Source: HKCCE3408 sp039183205 | GTDB lineage: Bacteria; Pseudomonadota; Alphaproteobacteria; Rhodobacterales; Rhodobacteraceae | Assembly (NCBI GenBank): GCA_039183205.1 | Contig: JBCDBR010000012.1 | Span: 1-64,000, forward strand | Direction of reading: 5' to 3' | DNA length: 64,000 nt | Made by a program: the position numbers and the translations under genes | The notes under the pieces: generated by a model | Told to the model about the DNA's origin: nothing | Seen by the model: only the letters and a program-made list of their open reading frames with translations | The model's database searches: none | Part shown: positions 7,738 through 17,149 of the stretch, one piece after another | Numbering within the stretch: position 1 is the stretch's first letter | How the letters are laid out: every line of letters starts with the position of its first letter

Positions 7738-8598
7738 ATGCTGATCCGACTTCTTCTCGTGGCCTGCCTCGCAATTCCGACATGGGGTATTGCGCAAACC
7801 CGCGACACAACCGAACTCACCCGACTAGACACCGACAACCCCGAGGCATTCGCCTTTTTCGACGCGATCGGTCTTTATGACGTTCTGGCGATCTTGGCCG
7901 AAGAGAGCATTGTCGGCGCCGATCTGATCCGAGATGAGTTCTTTCCCAATCTTTCCCCTGATATTTGGCGCATGGAGCTTGAGACATTGTTCGCGCCGAC
8001 AGTGTTGGTCGCGCAGTTCGAGGCAGGTTGGGATGACGACGCTGTGGGACCAGAAGCGCGCGCGATCTTGATGGAAGTCTTCACCTCGGATCTCGGCCGT
8101 CGCATCGTCGAAGCGGAGCTGATCGCGCGCCAGGCCATGACGGATCCCGAGATCGCCGAAGCCGCGCAAGGCGCCTACGCGTTGGCTTTGGCCGATGGCG
8201 ACCCCCGTCTGCCGGCCTTATCGGAGTTTCTGGATGAAAATGGGTTCTTGGCGCGCAACGTGACCAGCGCGATGAATGGACAGGTGAGCTTTTTGACCGG
8301 GCTTTCGGATGCCGGTGGCCTGCGCCCACCCATGGCTGAGGTGGACATTTTGCGCTTTGTGGCCGCGCAAGAAGACGCGATCCGGAGCGATGCCGAAGCC
8401 TGGCTGCGTGCTTTTCATCTCATGGCCTATGGCAGCTTCACCGCTGAGGAATTCGAAACCTTCCGTGCCTATAACCAAACGCCGGAATTTCAGGCGATGA
8501 CCGCATCGGTATTCGCCGCCTTCGATCCGATGTTCGAAGAGTTGCAATACCAATTGGGCCAAATCACCGCGCGGTATTCCGCAGGCGACGACATCTAA
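7738..8598 (+). CDS. Secreted DUF2059-type protein
   Basis: The 286-residue product starts with a clear signal peptide (MLIRLLLVACLAIPTWGIAQ). The mature part is mostly helical and acidic, and contains the region that resembles DUF2059 proteins of Rhodobacterales (EFETFRAYNQTPEFQAMT near the C terminus). It is predicted periplasmic. The function of the family is unknown. It stands alone between tRNA-Ser and the ribosomal rplU-rpmA pair. The ATG at 7738 is chosen because the signal peptide begins there. Confidence 0.8.
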   Translation: MLIRLLLVACLAIPTWGIAQTRDTTELTRLDTDNPEAFAFFDAIGLYDVLAILAEESIVGADLIRDEFFPNLSPDIWRMELETLFAPTVLVAQFEAGWDDDAVGPEARAILMEVFTSDLGRRIVEAELIARQAMTDPEIAEAAQGAYALALADGDPRLPALSEFLDENGFLARNVTSAMNGQVSFLTGLSDAGGLRPPMAEVDILRFVAAQEDAIRSDAEAWLRAFHLMAYGSFTAEEFETFRAYNQTPEFQAMTASVFAAFDPMFEELQYQLGQITARYSAGDDI

Positions 8599-8779
8599 TC
8601 CGCTTGACTTGCCGCGGCGGCTGCGGCATTTGGCGGGCTCTGGCGATTGGGGATATCTCAAGCGCCAGATTTGCAGTGAATGATGTCCCTTGCGGGACAC
8701 GCTGCCCCAGGCGCGGGTAAGGCCCGCAAAACGGCCCTAAAGGGCGGCCAAAGGGCGCGGGTGAAAAAGGAACACGCAG

Positions 8780-9469
8780 ATGTTTGCGGTCATGAAGACC
8801 GGTGGCAAGCAATACAAGGTGCAGGCGGGTGACGTCCTGCGCGTAGAAAAGCTGGCTGCTGAGGCGGGCGAAACCGTCCAATTCAATGATATTCTCATGC
8901 TTGGCGGCGACAAGACGGTCGTTGGCGCCCCGCTTGTTTCGGGCGCGGCCGTGCAGGCCCTGGTGATCGATCAGATCAAGGGCGAAAAGCTCATCCATTT
9001 TGTGAAGCGCCGCCGGAAGCATTCTTCGCAGCGCAAAAAGGGTCATCGTCAGCAACTGACATTGCTGCGCGTGACCGACATTTTGGGTTCAGGTGCGGAT
9101 GCAAGCGGGGTCAAGGCCGCGATGGGGGCCGGATCAGCGCCCGCTTCGGTCGCCACCCCAGAACCCAAAACGGCACCGAAGGCGGCGCCGAAGGAAAAGG
9201 CACCCGCGAAAACCTCTGCCCCCGCGGCAAAGCCCGCAGCCGAAGCCCCGGCGGCAGCGGCCGCAGCAGACGATCTAAAGAAATTGTCTGGCGTGGGCCC
9301 GGCGCTAGAGAAAAAGTTGCATGCCGCCGGCGTAACGAGCTTTGCTCAGATCGCCGCCTGGAGCCCCGAGGATGTCGCCGAAATGGACGAAAAGCTGTCC
9401 TTTAAAGGTCGCATCGAGCGAGACGGTTGGATTGAACAGGCGGCAAAACTCGCCGCTGGCGACGCATAA
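8780..9469 (+). CDS. rplU: 50S ribosomal protein L21 with C-terminal helix-hairpin-helix extension
   Basis: Residues 1 to about 103 are a standard L21 (MFAVMKTGGKQYKV, LIHFVKRRRKHSSQRKKGHRQ), which binds 23S rRNA. The remaining 125 or so residues are an Ala/Pro/Lys linker (about 115-160) and a helix-hairpin-helix domain (KLSGVGPALEKKLHAAGV, about 165-225). L21 is normally near 100 residues; this long form is, to my knowledge, common in Rhodobacterales. The gene is followed 12 bases later by rpmA, the usual pairing. The role of the tail is unknown. Confidence 0.95.
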   Translation: MFAVMKTGGKQYKVQAGDVLRVEKLAAEAGETVQFNDILMLGGDKTVVGAPLVSGAAVQALVIDQIKGEKLIHFVKRRRKHSSQRKKGHRQQLTLLRVTDILGSGADASGVKAAMGAGSAPASVATPEPKTAPKAAPKEKAPAKTSAPAAKPAAEAPAAAAAADDLKKLSGVGPALEKKLHAAGVTSFAQIAAWSPEDVAEMDEKLSFKGRIERDGWIEQAAKLAAGDA

Positions 9470-9481
9470 GGAGCCGACACG

Positions 9482-9751
9482 ATGGCACATAAAAAAGCAG
9501 GTGGTTCATCGCGTAACGGACGCGACAGTGCGGGCCGACGCTTGGGTGTGAAAAAGTTCGGGGGTGAGGCCGTCATTCCCGGCAACATCATCCTGCGCCA
9601 GCGCGGTACGAAATGGTATCCCGGCGATGGTGTCGGCATCGGCAAAGATCATACGATCTATGCCGTGACCGCGGGCCGGGTTAGTTTCCGAAAAGGCTTT
9701 AAGGGGCGGACCTTCGTCTCGGTCATGCCATCGGCGGACGCCGCTGAGTAA
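9482..9751 (+). CDS. rpmA: 50S ribosomal protein L27
   Basis: The 89-residue product starts MAHKKAGGSSRNGRDS and contains GVKKFGGE and the RQRGTKWYPG segment typical of L27, which acts near the peptidyl transferase centre. No N-terminal cleaved extension (as in Firmicutes) is present. It is co-transcribed with rplU and followed by a strong stem-loop. Confidence 0.97.
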   Translation: MAHKKAGGSSRNGRDSAGRRLGVKKFGGEAVIPGNIILRQRGTKWYPGDGVGIGKDHTIYAVTAGRVSFRKGFKGRTFVSVMPSADAAE

Positions 9752-9776
9752 CCATCAAGCGCATAGGTGATCTGAG

Positions 9777-9809
9777 TTGGGGGGATCGGTCGCGCGCCGG
9801 TCCCCCCAA
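9777..9809 (+). terminator. Stem-loop after rpmA
   Basis: A 13-base arm (TTGGGGGGATCGG) pairs with CCGGTCCCCCCAA across a 7-base loop, with one G-T wobble. Only a weak T-rich stretch (CTCTTTAAA) follows, so it is a plausible but not perfect intrinsic terminator of rplU-rpmA. Confidence 0.7.
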
Positions 9810-9940
9810 ACTCTTTAAACCTCTCGGGGTAACGGTTTTGAAGGTGATCTTGCCGATATGCCATCAAATCGCCACTTGGATAGGGGACCGACCGGCACCC
9901 AATCCGCCCCGGCCCTTGTCGTTGTAAGGAGGACAACGCC

Positions 9941-10480
9941 ATGAAACAGGATGTGATCATCGCCGCCGAAGCGGTCAAGGGTCCCCGTTTTGCACTCCGT
10001 CCGGTGCGCACATCGGATGCCGGGCTGATGGCGCTTTATACCGCCGACCGGCGTGTGGCGGATATGACCCGATCGATCCCGCATCCGTTGCCGCCAGGCT
10101 CGGCCGAGGCGTTCATCGAACGGGTCAGCACGCCTGCATCGTCCGAACGGGTTTGGGTCATGGATGCCAGCGCCTTTGGCGGGTCGGAATTATTGGGGGT
10201 CGTCTCACTGACGCAAATGGACCGGAACCAAGCCGAGATCGGCTATTGGATTGCGCCGGCCATGTGGAATACCGGCCTGGCATCAGAGGCGGTGCGATTG
10301 CTGGTGGAGGCAAACCCTTTGGGCTACGCGACAATCTTCGGCTCGGTCTTCCAGGACAATCCGGCCTCTGCCCGGGTTCTCACCAATGCCGGTTTTGCCT
10401 ATCTTGGCGACGCGGAGGCGTTTTCCGTGGCCCGCGGTGCGAAAGCGTCCACCTGGACCTATTTGAAACAGCTCGACTGA
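9941..10480 (+). CDS. GNAT-family N-acetyltransferase (RimJ/RimL type)
   Basis: The 179-residue product has the GNAT layout: an N-terminal strand with RPVRTSDAG, a central strand (LLGVVSLTQMDRNQAEIGYWIAP) and acetyl-CoA region WNTGLASEAVRLLVE, then VFQDNPASARVLTNAGF. The last motif is typical of RimJ/RimL-like protein or small-molecule acetyltransferases. An AAGGAGG ribosome site precedes the ATG. The substrate is not predictable. It sits between rpmA and obgE, a common location for such a gene in Rhodobacterales. Confidence 0.88.
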   Translation: MKQDVIIAAEAVKGPRFALRPVRTSDAGLMALYTADRRVADMTRSIPHPLPPGSAEAFIERVSTPASSERVWVMDASAFGGSELLGVVSLTQMDRNQAEIGYWIAPAMWNTGLASEAVRLLVEANPLGYATIFGSVFQDNPASARVLTNAGFAYLGDAEAFSVARGAKASTWTYLKQLD

Positions 10481-10579
10481 CGCGATAGGGAGGCGTGGGG
10501 CCAGATGGCTCTGCGCCGACGGCAAGACGGCGCGTCGATAAAACAAGAGGGGTGGGGCGTTCTGGCGCTCCAGCGGCGC

Positions 10580-11605
10580 GTGAAATTCCTTGATCTGGCC
10601 AAAGTCTATATTCGCTCCGGCGGCGGCGGTGCGGGCGCGGTCAGCTTCCGACGCGAGAAATACATCGAATACGGTGGGCCAGATGGCGGCGATGGCGGCC
10701 GCGGGGGCGACGTCTGGGTCGAGGCGGTCGATGCGCTTAATACCCTGATCGATTTTCGTTACCAGCAGCATTTTTTTGCGAAGAACGGTCAACCGGGCAT
10801 GGGCAAGCAGCGCAGCGGCAAGGATGGCGCCGACGTGCTGCTACGTGTGCCGGTGGGAACCGAGATTTTGGAAGATGACGACAGTCTGATCGCCGATCTG
10901 ACAGAGGTCGGCGCCCGGGTTTGCTTGGCGCGCGGCGGCAATGGGGGCTTTGGCAACCTGCACTTCAAATCCTCCACCAACCAGGCCCCCAGACGGGCCA
11001 ATCCTGGCCTGCCAGGGGTGGAGCGCACAATTTGGCTGCGCTTGAAGCTGATCGCCGATGTCGGGCTGTTGGGCCTGCCCAATGCGGGCAAATCGACCTT
11101 TCTGGCTGCGACATCAAATGCGCGACCCAAAATCGCGGATTATCCTTTCACGACGCTGGTGCCCAATTTGGGTGTCGTCGGCGTGGATGGTGTGGAATTT
11201 GTCGTCGCCGATATTCCAGGATTGATTGAAGGCGCCCATGAGGGCCGGGGCCTCGGCGATCGGTTTTTGGGGCATGTCGAACGCTCTGGCGTGTTGCTGC
11301 ATCTGGTGGACGGCACCTCTGAGGATGTCGCCGGCGATTGGCAGGTCATCATGGCGGAATTGCAGGAGTATGGCGGCGCGTTGGCCACCAAACCGCGCAT
11401 CACTGCGCTCAATAAGGTCGATGCACTCGATCCCGAGGCGCACGCGAAGGCGAAGGCCGCGCTCGAGGCCGTGGCGGGCCCGGTCTATGAAATGTCGGGG
11501 GTGTCCAAGCTGGGCCTGACCGAGGTTTTGCGCGCGCTTTGGGCAGAGATCAAAGCAGGCGCAGATGCAACCGCCCCGTCGGAGGCAGCGCCATGGCGCC
11601 CTTGA
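10580..11605 (+). CDS. obgE: GTPase ObgE/CgtA
   Basis: The 341-residue product has the N-terminal glycine-rich Obg fold (KFLDLAKVYIRSGGGGAG to about residue 158) and the G domain (GLPNAGKST, DIPGLIEGA, NKVD). It acts in 50S assembly and stress signalling. The start is taken as GTG at 10580 because family members begin MKFLD; an in-frame ATG at 10505 adds 25 unlikely residues. The C-terminal extra domain is short. It overlaps proB by 13 bases. Confidence 0.95.
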   Translation: MKFLDLAKVYIRSGGGGAGAVSFRREKYIEYGGPDGGDGGRGGDVWVEAVDALNTLIDFRYQQHFFAKNGQPGMGKQRSGKDGADVLLRVPVGTEILEDDDSLIADLTEVGARVCLARGGNGGFGNLHFKSSTNQAPRRANPGLPGVERTIWLRLKLIADVGLLGLPNAGKSTFLAATSNARPKIADYPFTTLVPNLGVVGVDGVEFVVADIPGLIEGAHEGRGLGDRFLGHVERSGVLLHLVDGTSEDVAGDWQVIMAELQEYGGALATKPRITALNKVDALDPEAHAKAKAALEAVAGPVYEMSGVSKLGLTEVLRALWAEIKAGADATAPSEAAPWRP

Positions 11606-12711
11606 CGCCACGACTGTCCGATGCACGCCGTGTGGTGGTCAAAATCGGCTCTGCGCTTGTCGTAGATCGTCAGACAGGGACCTTGCGCGCTGATTGGCTG
11701 GCAGCCTTGGCCGACGATATCGCCGATTTGCGCGCCCGTGCGGTGGACGTCATTGTGGTGTCGTCCGGCTCGATCGCCTTGGGCCGTTCGGTCCTGGGCC
11801 TTGGCGCCGGGCCGCTGCCGCTAGAGGAAGCGCAAGGCGCGGCATCGGTCGGCCAAATCCGCTTGGCGCGCGCCTATGAGGCTGCGCTGGCCCCTCATGG
11901 CATCACGACGGGCCAAATATTGCTGACATTGGACGATTCCGCCAATCGACGCCGCTATCTCAATACACGCGCAACCTTGGTGGCACTTCTGGGCCGCGGC
12001 GTGGTTCCGATCGTGAATGAAAACGATACGATTGCCACCGATGAGATCCGGTATGGCGATAACGACCGTCTGGCCGCCAATGTCACCGTTATGGCGGGTG
12101 CGGATCAGCTAGTGCTGCTGAGCGATGTCGATGGGTTTTATTCCGGCAACCCGTTACGCGATACGGGGGCCAAGCGGTTTGATGTGATTGACCGGATCAC
12201 CCCTGCAATTGAGGCAATGGCCGGGGATGCCGGATCGGGCCTGTCCAAAGGCGGCATGAAGACAAAGCTGATGGCTGCGCGCACCGCCATGCAAGGTGGG
12301 GCCGCCATGGCAATTACCTTAGGAACGGTCTACAATCCCTTAAAAAAGCTTGAGGAATATTCTGAAGCAACTTGGTTTTTGCCAGAGGCCGACCCGCAAA
12401 CCGCGCGCAAGATGTGGATCGGCGCAATGGTCGCCAAAGGTCGGCTCACCTTGGATAGCGGCGCCGTGTCGGCCCTTGGTCGCGGAAAATCGCTTTTGCC
12501 GGCAGGGGTGATTTCGGTCACGGGTCGGTTTGAGCGTGGCGATCCGGTGGCCCTGTTGGCGCCGGACGGCGCCCAGATCGGGATCGGGCTGACGCGCTAC
12601 ACCTCTCAGGAGGCCGCCGCCATCCAGGGGCGCAAATCCTCCGAGATCGAGGGGATCTTGGGCTATTCCGGCCGCGCGGCTTTGGTGCATCGCGACGATA
12701 TGGCGATTTGA
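11593..12711 (+). CDS. proB: Glutamate 5-kinase
   Basis: This 372-residue enzyme phosphorylates glutamate in proline synthesis. The amino-acid kinase domain (VVKIGSALVVD, VSSGSIALG, NENDTIATDEI, GSGLSKGGMKTKL) is followed by a C-terminal PUA domain (about 280-365), as in the full-length family. The ATG at 11593 has a CGGAGG site and lies inside the end of obgE. proA follows, so the pathway's first two steps are encoded together. Confidence 0.96.
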   Translation: MAPLTPRLSDARRVVVKIGSALVVDRQTGTLRADWLAALADDIADLRARAVDVIVVSSGSIALGRSVLGLGAGPLPLEEAQGAASVGQIRLARAYEAALAPHGITTGQILLTLDDSANRRRYLNTRATLVALLGRGVVPIVNENDTIATDEIRYGDNDRLAANVTVMAGADQLVLLSDVDGFYSGNPLRDTGAKRFDVIDRITPAIEAMAGDAGSGLSKGGMKTKLMAARTAMQGGAAMAITLGTVYNPLKKLEEYSEATWFLPEADPQTARKMWIGAMVAKGRLTLDSGAVSALGRGKSLLPAGVISVTGRFERGDPVALLAPDGAQIGIGLTRYTSQEAAAIQGRKSSEIEGILGYSGRAALVHRDDMAI

Positions 12712-12755
12712 TCGCGGACGGGGTAGAACGGGGTGGCGAAGGGGAGAGACCGGCC

Positions 12756-14024
12756 ATGAAGGATGTGACCGACGATATCGCGGCCATGATGGCCGATTTG
12801 GGTGCACGCGCGACCCGTGCCGCTGAAGTCTTGGCCTTTGCGACGCCAGAGGCCAAACGCACCGCCATTGAGGCGGCTGCCGATGCAATCGATGCCCGCA
12901 CGGATGCGTTGCTGGCGGCCAATGCCGAGGATATGGCGTTTGGCCGCGACAAGGGCCTGTCAGCGGCGCTTTTGGACCGCTTGATGCTCGACAAGGCGCG
13001 GATCGGCGCAATTGCGCAGGCTTTGCGTGACGTGGCGGCGCAAGATGACCCCGTGGGCGCGGTGATCGCAGAATGGGATATGCCGTCGGGCTTGCACATT
13101 CAGCGCGTGCGCACGCCGCTTGGCGTGGTCGGGGTCATCTACGAAAGCCGGCCCAATGTGACCGCCGATGCCGGTGGTCTGTGTCTGAAATCCGGCAATG
13201 CGGTGATCTTGCGCGGTGGCTCGGAGAGCTACCATTCCTCGGGCATTCTAGCCGATTGTCTACGCGCCGGCCTGGTCGAGGCGGGCTTGCCTGCCGACGC
13301 GGTGCAACGTGTGCCCACGCGCGACCGCGCCGCGGTATCCGCGATGCTGTCGGCGACCGGGTTCATCGATGTGATTGTCCCGCGCGGGGGCAGGGGGCTG
13401 GTTGGGCTCGTCCAAGAGGGGGCCCGCGTGCCGGTCTTTGCCCATTTGGAAGGGATTTGCCACATCTATATCGATGCCGAGGCGGATCCGCAAAAAGCGC
13501 TCGATGTCGTGTTGAACGCGAAGACGAGGCGGACGGGGATTTGTGGCGCCGCGGAATGCTTGCTGATCCATCGCGATGTCGTCGACACGATTGGCCAGGG
13601 CGTCGTGCGAGCCTTAATAGATGCCGGGGTGGAGGTGCGTGGCGACGCGGAATTGGCCACGATCGATGGGGTTGTGCCTGCCGAGGACGCGGATTGGGGG
13701 CATGAATTTCTTGACATGAAGATCGCCGCGAAAACCGTTGATAATATTGATCAAGCCATAGCGCATATTCGCCAATTCGGCTCTGCCCATACCGAGGCGA
13801 TCATCACCGAAGATGATGCAGCCGCGGCACGGTTCTTTGCCCGGCTCGACAGTGCGATTTTGATGCGCAATGCCTCGACGCAATTTGCCGATGGCGGTGA
13901 GTTTGGCATGGGCGCGGAGATCGGGATCGCGACCGGCAAGATGCATGCGCGCGGACCGGTCGGGGCGGCGCAATTGACATCGTTTAAGTATCTGGTCACA
14001 GGGCAGGGTACGGTCCGACCATAA
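12756..14024 (+). CDS. proA: Gamma-glutamyl phosphate reductase
   Basis: The 422-residue enzyme reduces glutamyl-5-phosphate to the semialdehyde in proline synthesis. Family marks include VIYESRPNVTADAGGL, LKSGNAVILRGGSE, and the catalytic cysteine in TGICGAAECLL. The ATG at 12756 has an AAGGGGAG site. It lies 44 bases after proB in the same transcript. Confidence 0.96.
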   Translation: MKDVTDDIAAMMADLGARATRAAEVLAFATPEAKRTAIEAAADAIDARTDALLAANAEDMAFGRDKGLSAALLDRLMLDKARIGAIAQALRDVAAQDDPVGAVIAEWDMPSGLHIQRVRTPLGVVGVIYESRPNVTADAGGLCLKSGNAVILRGGSESYHSSGILADCLRAGLVEAGLPADAVQRVPTRDRAAVSAMLSATGFIDVIVPRGGRGLVGLVQEGARVPVFAHLEGICHIYIDAEADPQKALDVVLNAKTRRTGICGAAECLLIHRDVVDTIGQGVVRALIDAGVEVRGDAELATIDGVVPAEDADWGHEFLDMKIAAKTVDNIDQAIAHIRQFGSAHTEAIITEDDAAAARFFARLDSAILMRNASTQFADGGEFGMGAEIGIATGKMHARGPVGAAQLTSFKYLVTGQGTVRP

Positions 14025-14151
14025 CAGCTCAACGAGCGCGCCGCTGCCGTGCCCCCGTCGAGCCGGGGGCCGTTAGCGCCGCGCGGCATCCGCGGGACAT
14101 CGATGCCCCGTGGCGCCCAATTTAGGGCCAGAACGGGGAAGGACGTGCCGC

Positions 14152-15333
14152 ATGAGACCGAATGACAAACCGGGCACGCTGGTGCGGCGGATGGCATTGA
14201 AATCGGGCGTGAGCCACCCCGTGGCAACGCCCATTCAGCCCTCTGTGGTCTATGCCTCGCCGTCGATTGCCGCGCTGCATGCGCAGTATGAGGGCCAGGC
14301 CGAGGGCTACACCTATGCCCGTGAGGGCCACCCAAATGCGACGTTGCTGGCGGCCAAGATCGATCAGCTCGAAGAGGGCACCGGCGGGCTGATCACCGGC
14401 TCCGGCATGGCGGCGGTAACCGCGGCGATCATGGGTCTTCTGTCCGCGGGCGATCATATCATCGGCGGCGATCAGCTTTATGGCCGGTCCTTGCGTCTGA
14501 TGACCCAAGACCTGGCCCGGTTCGGCATTGCCACAAGCCTTGTCGATGCCGGCGACGCGGATGCCGTTGCCGCTGCGATCCGCCCAGAGACCCGCATGAT
14601 TTTGATCGAGGTGGTCTCGAACCCGACGCTCCGGCTTGCCGATTTGGACGGTATTGCCGCATTGGCGCGCCGCCATGGTCTCATCTTGGCCGTCGACAAC
14701 ACATTCGCCACCCCACGCGCGATCCGGCCGTTCGCCCATGGTGCCGATCTGGTGATCCATTCGGTCACAAAGCTGTTGGCGGGCCATGCCGATGTTACGC
14801 TCGGCTATGTTGCCGCCCGCGCGCCGGCGCATTGTAAGGCGATCTATGATTTCGCGGTCACCACCGGCCTGACACCAAGCCCGAACGAATGCTGGCTTGC
14901 CGAACGGGGCCTGTTCACGTTTGAACTGCGCTATGACCAAGCCGAAGCCAATGCCCGCAGCTTGGCCGACCATCTCGCAAGCCTGCCAGGTGTGGCCCGT
15001 GTCATCTATCCCGGTCGCGCGGATCACCCCGACCGCGCGCGCGCGGCGGGGCTGTTACAGGGCAGGGATGGTAATATGCTGTCCTTTGAGATCGACGGGG
15101 ATGAGGCCGCGGCAGATCGGCTTGTCCAGGCCGCGCCAGGATTGGCCTTTGCCCCGACGCTCGGCGATGTGGCCACGACACTTGCGCATCCGGCATCGTC
15201 CTCGCACCGTACCCTCAGCGCTGAGGCGCGCGCAGCACTTGGCATATCGGACGGGTTTTTTCGGGTGAGCGTCGGGATCGAACCCCTCGACTTGCTGAAG
15301 GCGGATTTCACTGCCGCGATCGCGGCGGTTTAA
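14152..15333 (+). CDS. Cys/Met metabolism PLP-dependent enzyme (cystathionine synthase/lyase family)
   Basis: The 393-residue product belongs to the trans-sulfuration PLP family. The PLP lysine lies in HSVTKLLAGHADVTLG; substrate-phosphate and PLP residues appear in YTYAREGHPNATLL, GSGMAAVTAAI and VDNTFATP. Candidate activities are cystathionine gamma-synthase, gamma- or beta-lyase or methionine gamma-lyase; the sequence does not settle this. The ATG at 14152 follows a GGGGAAGGA site. Its stop overlaps the stop of the convergent gene within a 14-bp palindrome. Confidence 0.9.
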   Translation: MRPNDKPGTLVRRMALKSGVSHPVATPIQPSVVYASPSIAALHAQYEGQAEGYTYAREGHPNATLLAAKIDQLEEGTGGLITGSGMAAVTAAIMGLLSAGDHIIGGDQLYGRSLRLMTQDLARFGIATSLVDAGDADAVAAAIRPETRMILIEVVSNPTLRLADLDGIAALARRHGLILAVDNTFATPRAIRPFAHGADLVIHSVTKLLAGHADVTLGYVAARAPAHCKAIYDFAVTTGLTPSPNECWLAERGLFTFELRYDQAEANARSLADHLASLPGVARVIYPGRADHPDRARAAGLLQGRDGNMLSFEIDGDEAAADRLVQAAPGLAFAPTLGDVATTLAHPASSSHRTLSAEARAALGISDGFFRVSVGIEPLDLLKADFTAAIAAV

Positions 15334-15779
15334 ACCGCGCGCAGCCTGCGCGTGCCGTCCAGATTTACAATGTCGAAGCTCAGATTTGGCGCGATGCGGG
15401 CGATATCCGCCCGGATGACTTCTGGATCGGCCACGGCGTTGCAAATCGCCAAATACTGCCCGTCAAAACCCTTCTCGCACATCACCGCGGCCAAATCACA
15501 GGCATCGAATGCCGGATGAACCAGCGGCGAGACGATGATCCGGCGCTCTGCGGTCCAAACGAGCGGCGCGCGGACGAAATCCGCGAATTCAGCCGTGGTG
15601 ACGTGCGCATCGGGCGGGCAGATATGTGCCGGAAAGCGCGCAAGCGCGTCACGCGTGAAGGCCACGCCCAAGACCTGAAAGCCTGGCGCCGAACCTGCAT
15701 CCCATCGCTCCAAGCGCTTTGGTTGGAACATCGTGCTCTCCACATGCCGCAGCACACAACCAACATGATTTAATTTCAT
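15330..15779 (-). CDS. Unknown protein convergent with the PLP enzyme
   Basis: This 149-residue protein is not recognised. It has VLGVAFTRDALARFPAHICPPD near the middle and a C-terminal alpha/beta part (AVADPEVIRADIARIAPNLSFDIV). No signal peptide is seen. The first ATG (MKLNHVG, 15779) is used; MFQPKRLERW at 15731 is an alternative. It is divergent from the histidine kinase gene. A small sensory or PAS-like domain is possible but not shown. Confidence 0.65.
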   Translation of the reverse strand: MKLNHVGCVLRHVESTMFQPKRLERWDAGSAPGFQVLGVAFTRDALARFPAHICPPDAHVTTAEFADFVRAPLVWTAERRIIVSPLVHPAFDACDLAAVMCEKGFDGQYLAICNAVADPEVIRADIARIAPNLSFDIVNLDGTRRLRAV

Positions 15780-15909
15780 GCGAAATAAAGTGCGCCTGAA
15801 TGCCGCAGCCCGTAAATCGGCGAGGTTTTCCCAACGCCAATTGCCCCTTTTGGGCAAACCCGGTAGGCAGTTTGAGCCTTTCCCCCGCCAAAGTTGAGGC
15901 GCGCGAACC

Positions 15910-16950
15910 ATGGACGACCGGTCCATCTTCAGTTTGATGGCCGCCGTGCCGAACCCGATGCTGTATCTTGATACGGACGGGCAGGTTGCCGCGGCCAACG
16001 CCGCCGCACAGGACTTGTTCGGCGAGTGGATTTTGCAGCGCAACTATATCTCCGTCTTGCGGCAACCGCCGGCTGTGGCTTTGGTCGAGGCGGCCTATGC
16101 CCAGGGCAAAGCCGGAGAGGCACGGTTTGTCGACGCCGATCAGGCCGGCCAAACCCTGTATCGCATGCAAGTCAGTCTTGTGGATGCTGCAAATATCACG
16201 GGGCTCTTGCTGCATTTTTCCGACATCACCCATTTGCGCGAAGCCGAAGAAATGCGCCGCGGTTTTGTTGCTAATGTCAGCCATGAGCTACGCACGCCAC
16301 TAACAGCGATTTTGGGATTCATCGAAACCCTACGTGGACCGGCGCGCTCCGATACCGACGCGCAAGATCGATTTCTATCCATCATGGAAGACGAGGCGCG
16401 ACGGATGAACCGCATCGTCTCTGATCTTCTGTCGCTGAGCCGTGTCGAAGGCCAGGAGAGGATGCGCCCGGACGATCCGGTCCAACTCGACGCGATCCTC
16501 AGCAGCGTGGCTATCGCATTGCGTCTACAGGCCGAAGACGCGGGCAACTCGATCGATGTGGAGCAACTCGGCACCCCGGTGATCGTACCGGGCGACAAGG
16601 ACCAGCTTATGCAGGTGGTGATGAATTTGGTTGAAAATGCGCTGAAATACGGCGGGCCGAACCGTCCGGTGACCCTGCGACTGACCAAGGCGGTGGAAAG
16701 CGGGCGGCTTAAGGGGCCTGTGGCGCGCATTGACGTGATCGACCGCGGCGATGGCATTGACCCTGTGCATCTTCCGCGCCTGACCGAGCGGTTTTATCGC
16801 ATCGATTCCCATCGTAGCCGCGCGATGGGCGGCACCGGATTGGGTCTGGCAATCGTCAAACACATCGTCAACCGCCATCGCGGTCGGCTCAAGATCGACA
16901 GCGAAACGGGCAAAGGCTCGACCTTTACGGTCACATTGCCGATGGAATGA
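15910..16950 (+). CDS. phoR: PhoR-like sensor histidine kinase
   Basis: The 346-residue kinase has an N-terminal PAS-like domain (about 8-105), a HisKA dimerisation domain with the phosphorylated His in VSHELRTPL, and a HATPase_c domain with N box NLVENALKYGG and G2 box GGTGLGLAIVKHI. No transmembrane segment is visible, as in many alphaproteobacterial PhoR-type kinases. PhoR controls phosphate-starvation response through PhoB. The symbol is a best guess from overall architecture: pst-phoU-phoB, the usual downstream neighbours, are absent and a transposase remnant follows instead. Confidence 0.75.
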   Translation: MDDRSIFSLMAAVPNPMLYLDTDGQVAAANAAAQDLFGEWILQRNYISVLRQPPAVALVEAAYAQGKAGEARFVDADQAGQTLYRMQVSLVDAANITGLLLHFSDITHLREAEEMRRGFVANVSHELRTPLTAILGFIETLRGPARSDTDAQDRFLSIMEDEARRMNRIVSDLLSLSRVEGQERMRPDDPVQLDAILSSVAIALRLQAEDAGNSIDVEQLGTPVIVPGDKDQLMQVVMNLVENALKYGGPNRPVTLRLTKAVESGRLKGPVARIDVIDRGDGIDPVHLPRLTERFYRIDSHRSRAMGGTGLGLAIVKHIVNRHRGRLKIDSETGKGSTFTVTLPME

Positions 16951-17149
16951 GCCAAGACCGGATCCCATGGCCATTGGACCAAAGTCCGGATGTCGCAAAT
17001 TCTGCAAATCCAGAACCCCGCATGAGGCACAGAGGCGTGCGCGCCCCAAGACACTGCGGACCCCGCAGAGATCGCCGGCCTTGTTGGCGATGCAGGGCAG
17101 GGGACGCGGGCTTTGCGCACGGCAATAGGAGGCGCCGGTCCAAGCCCAC

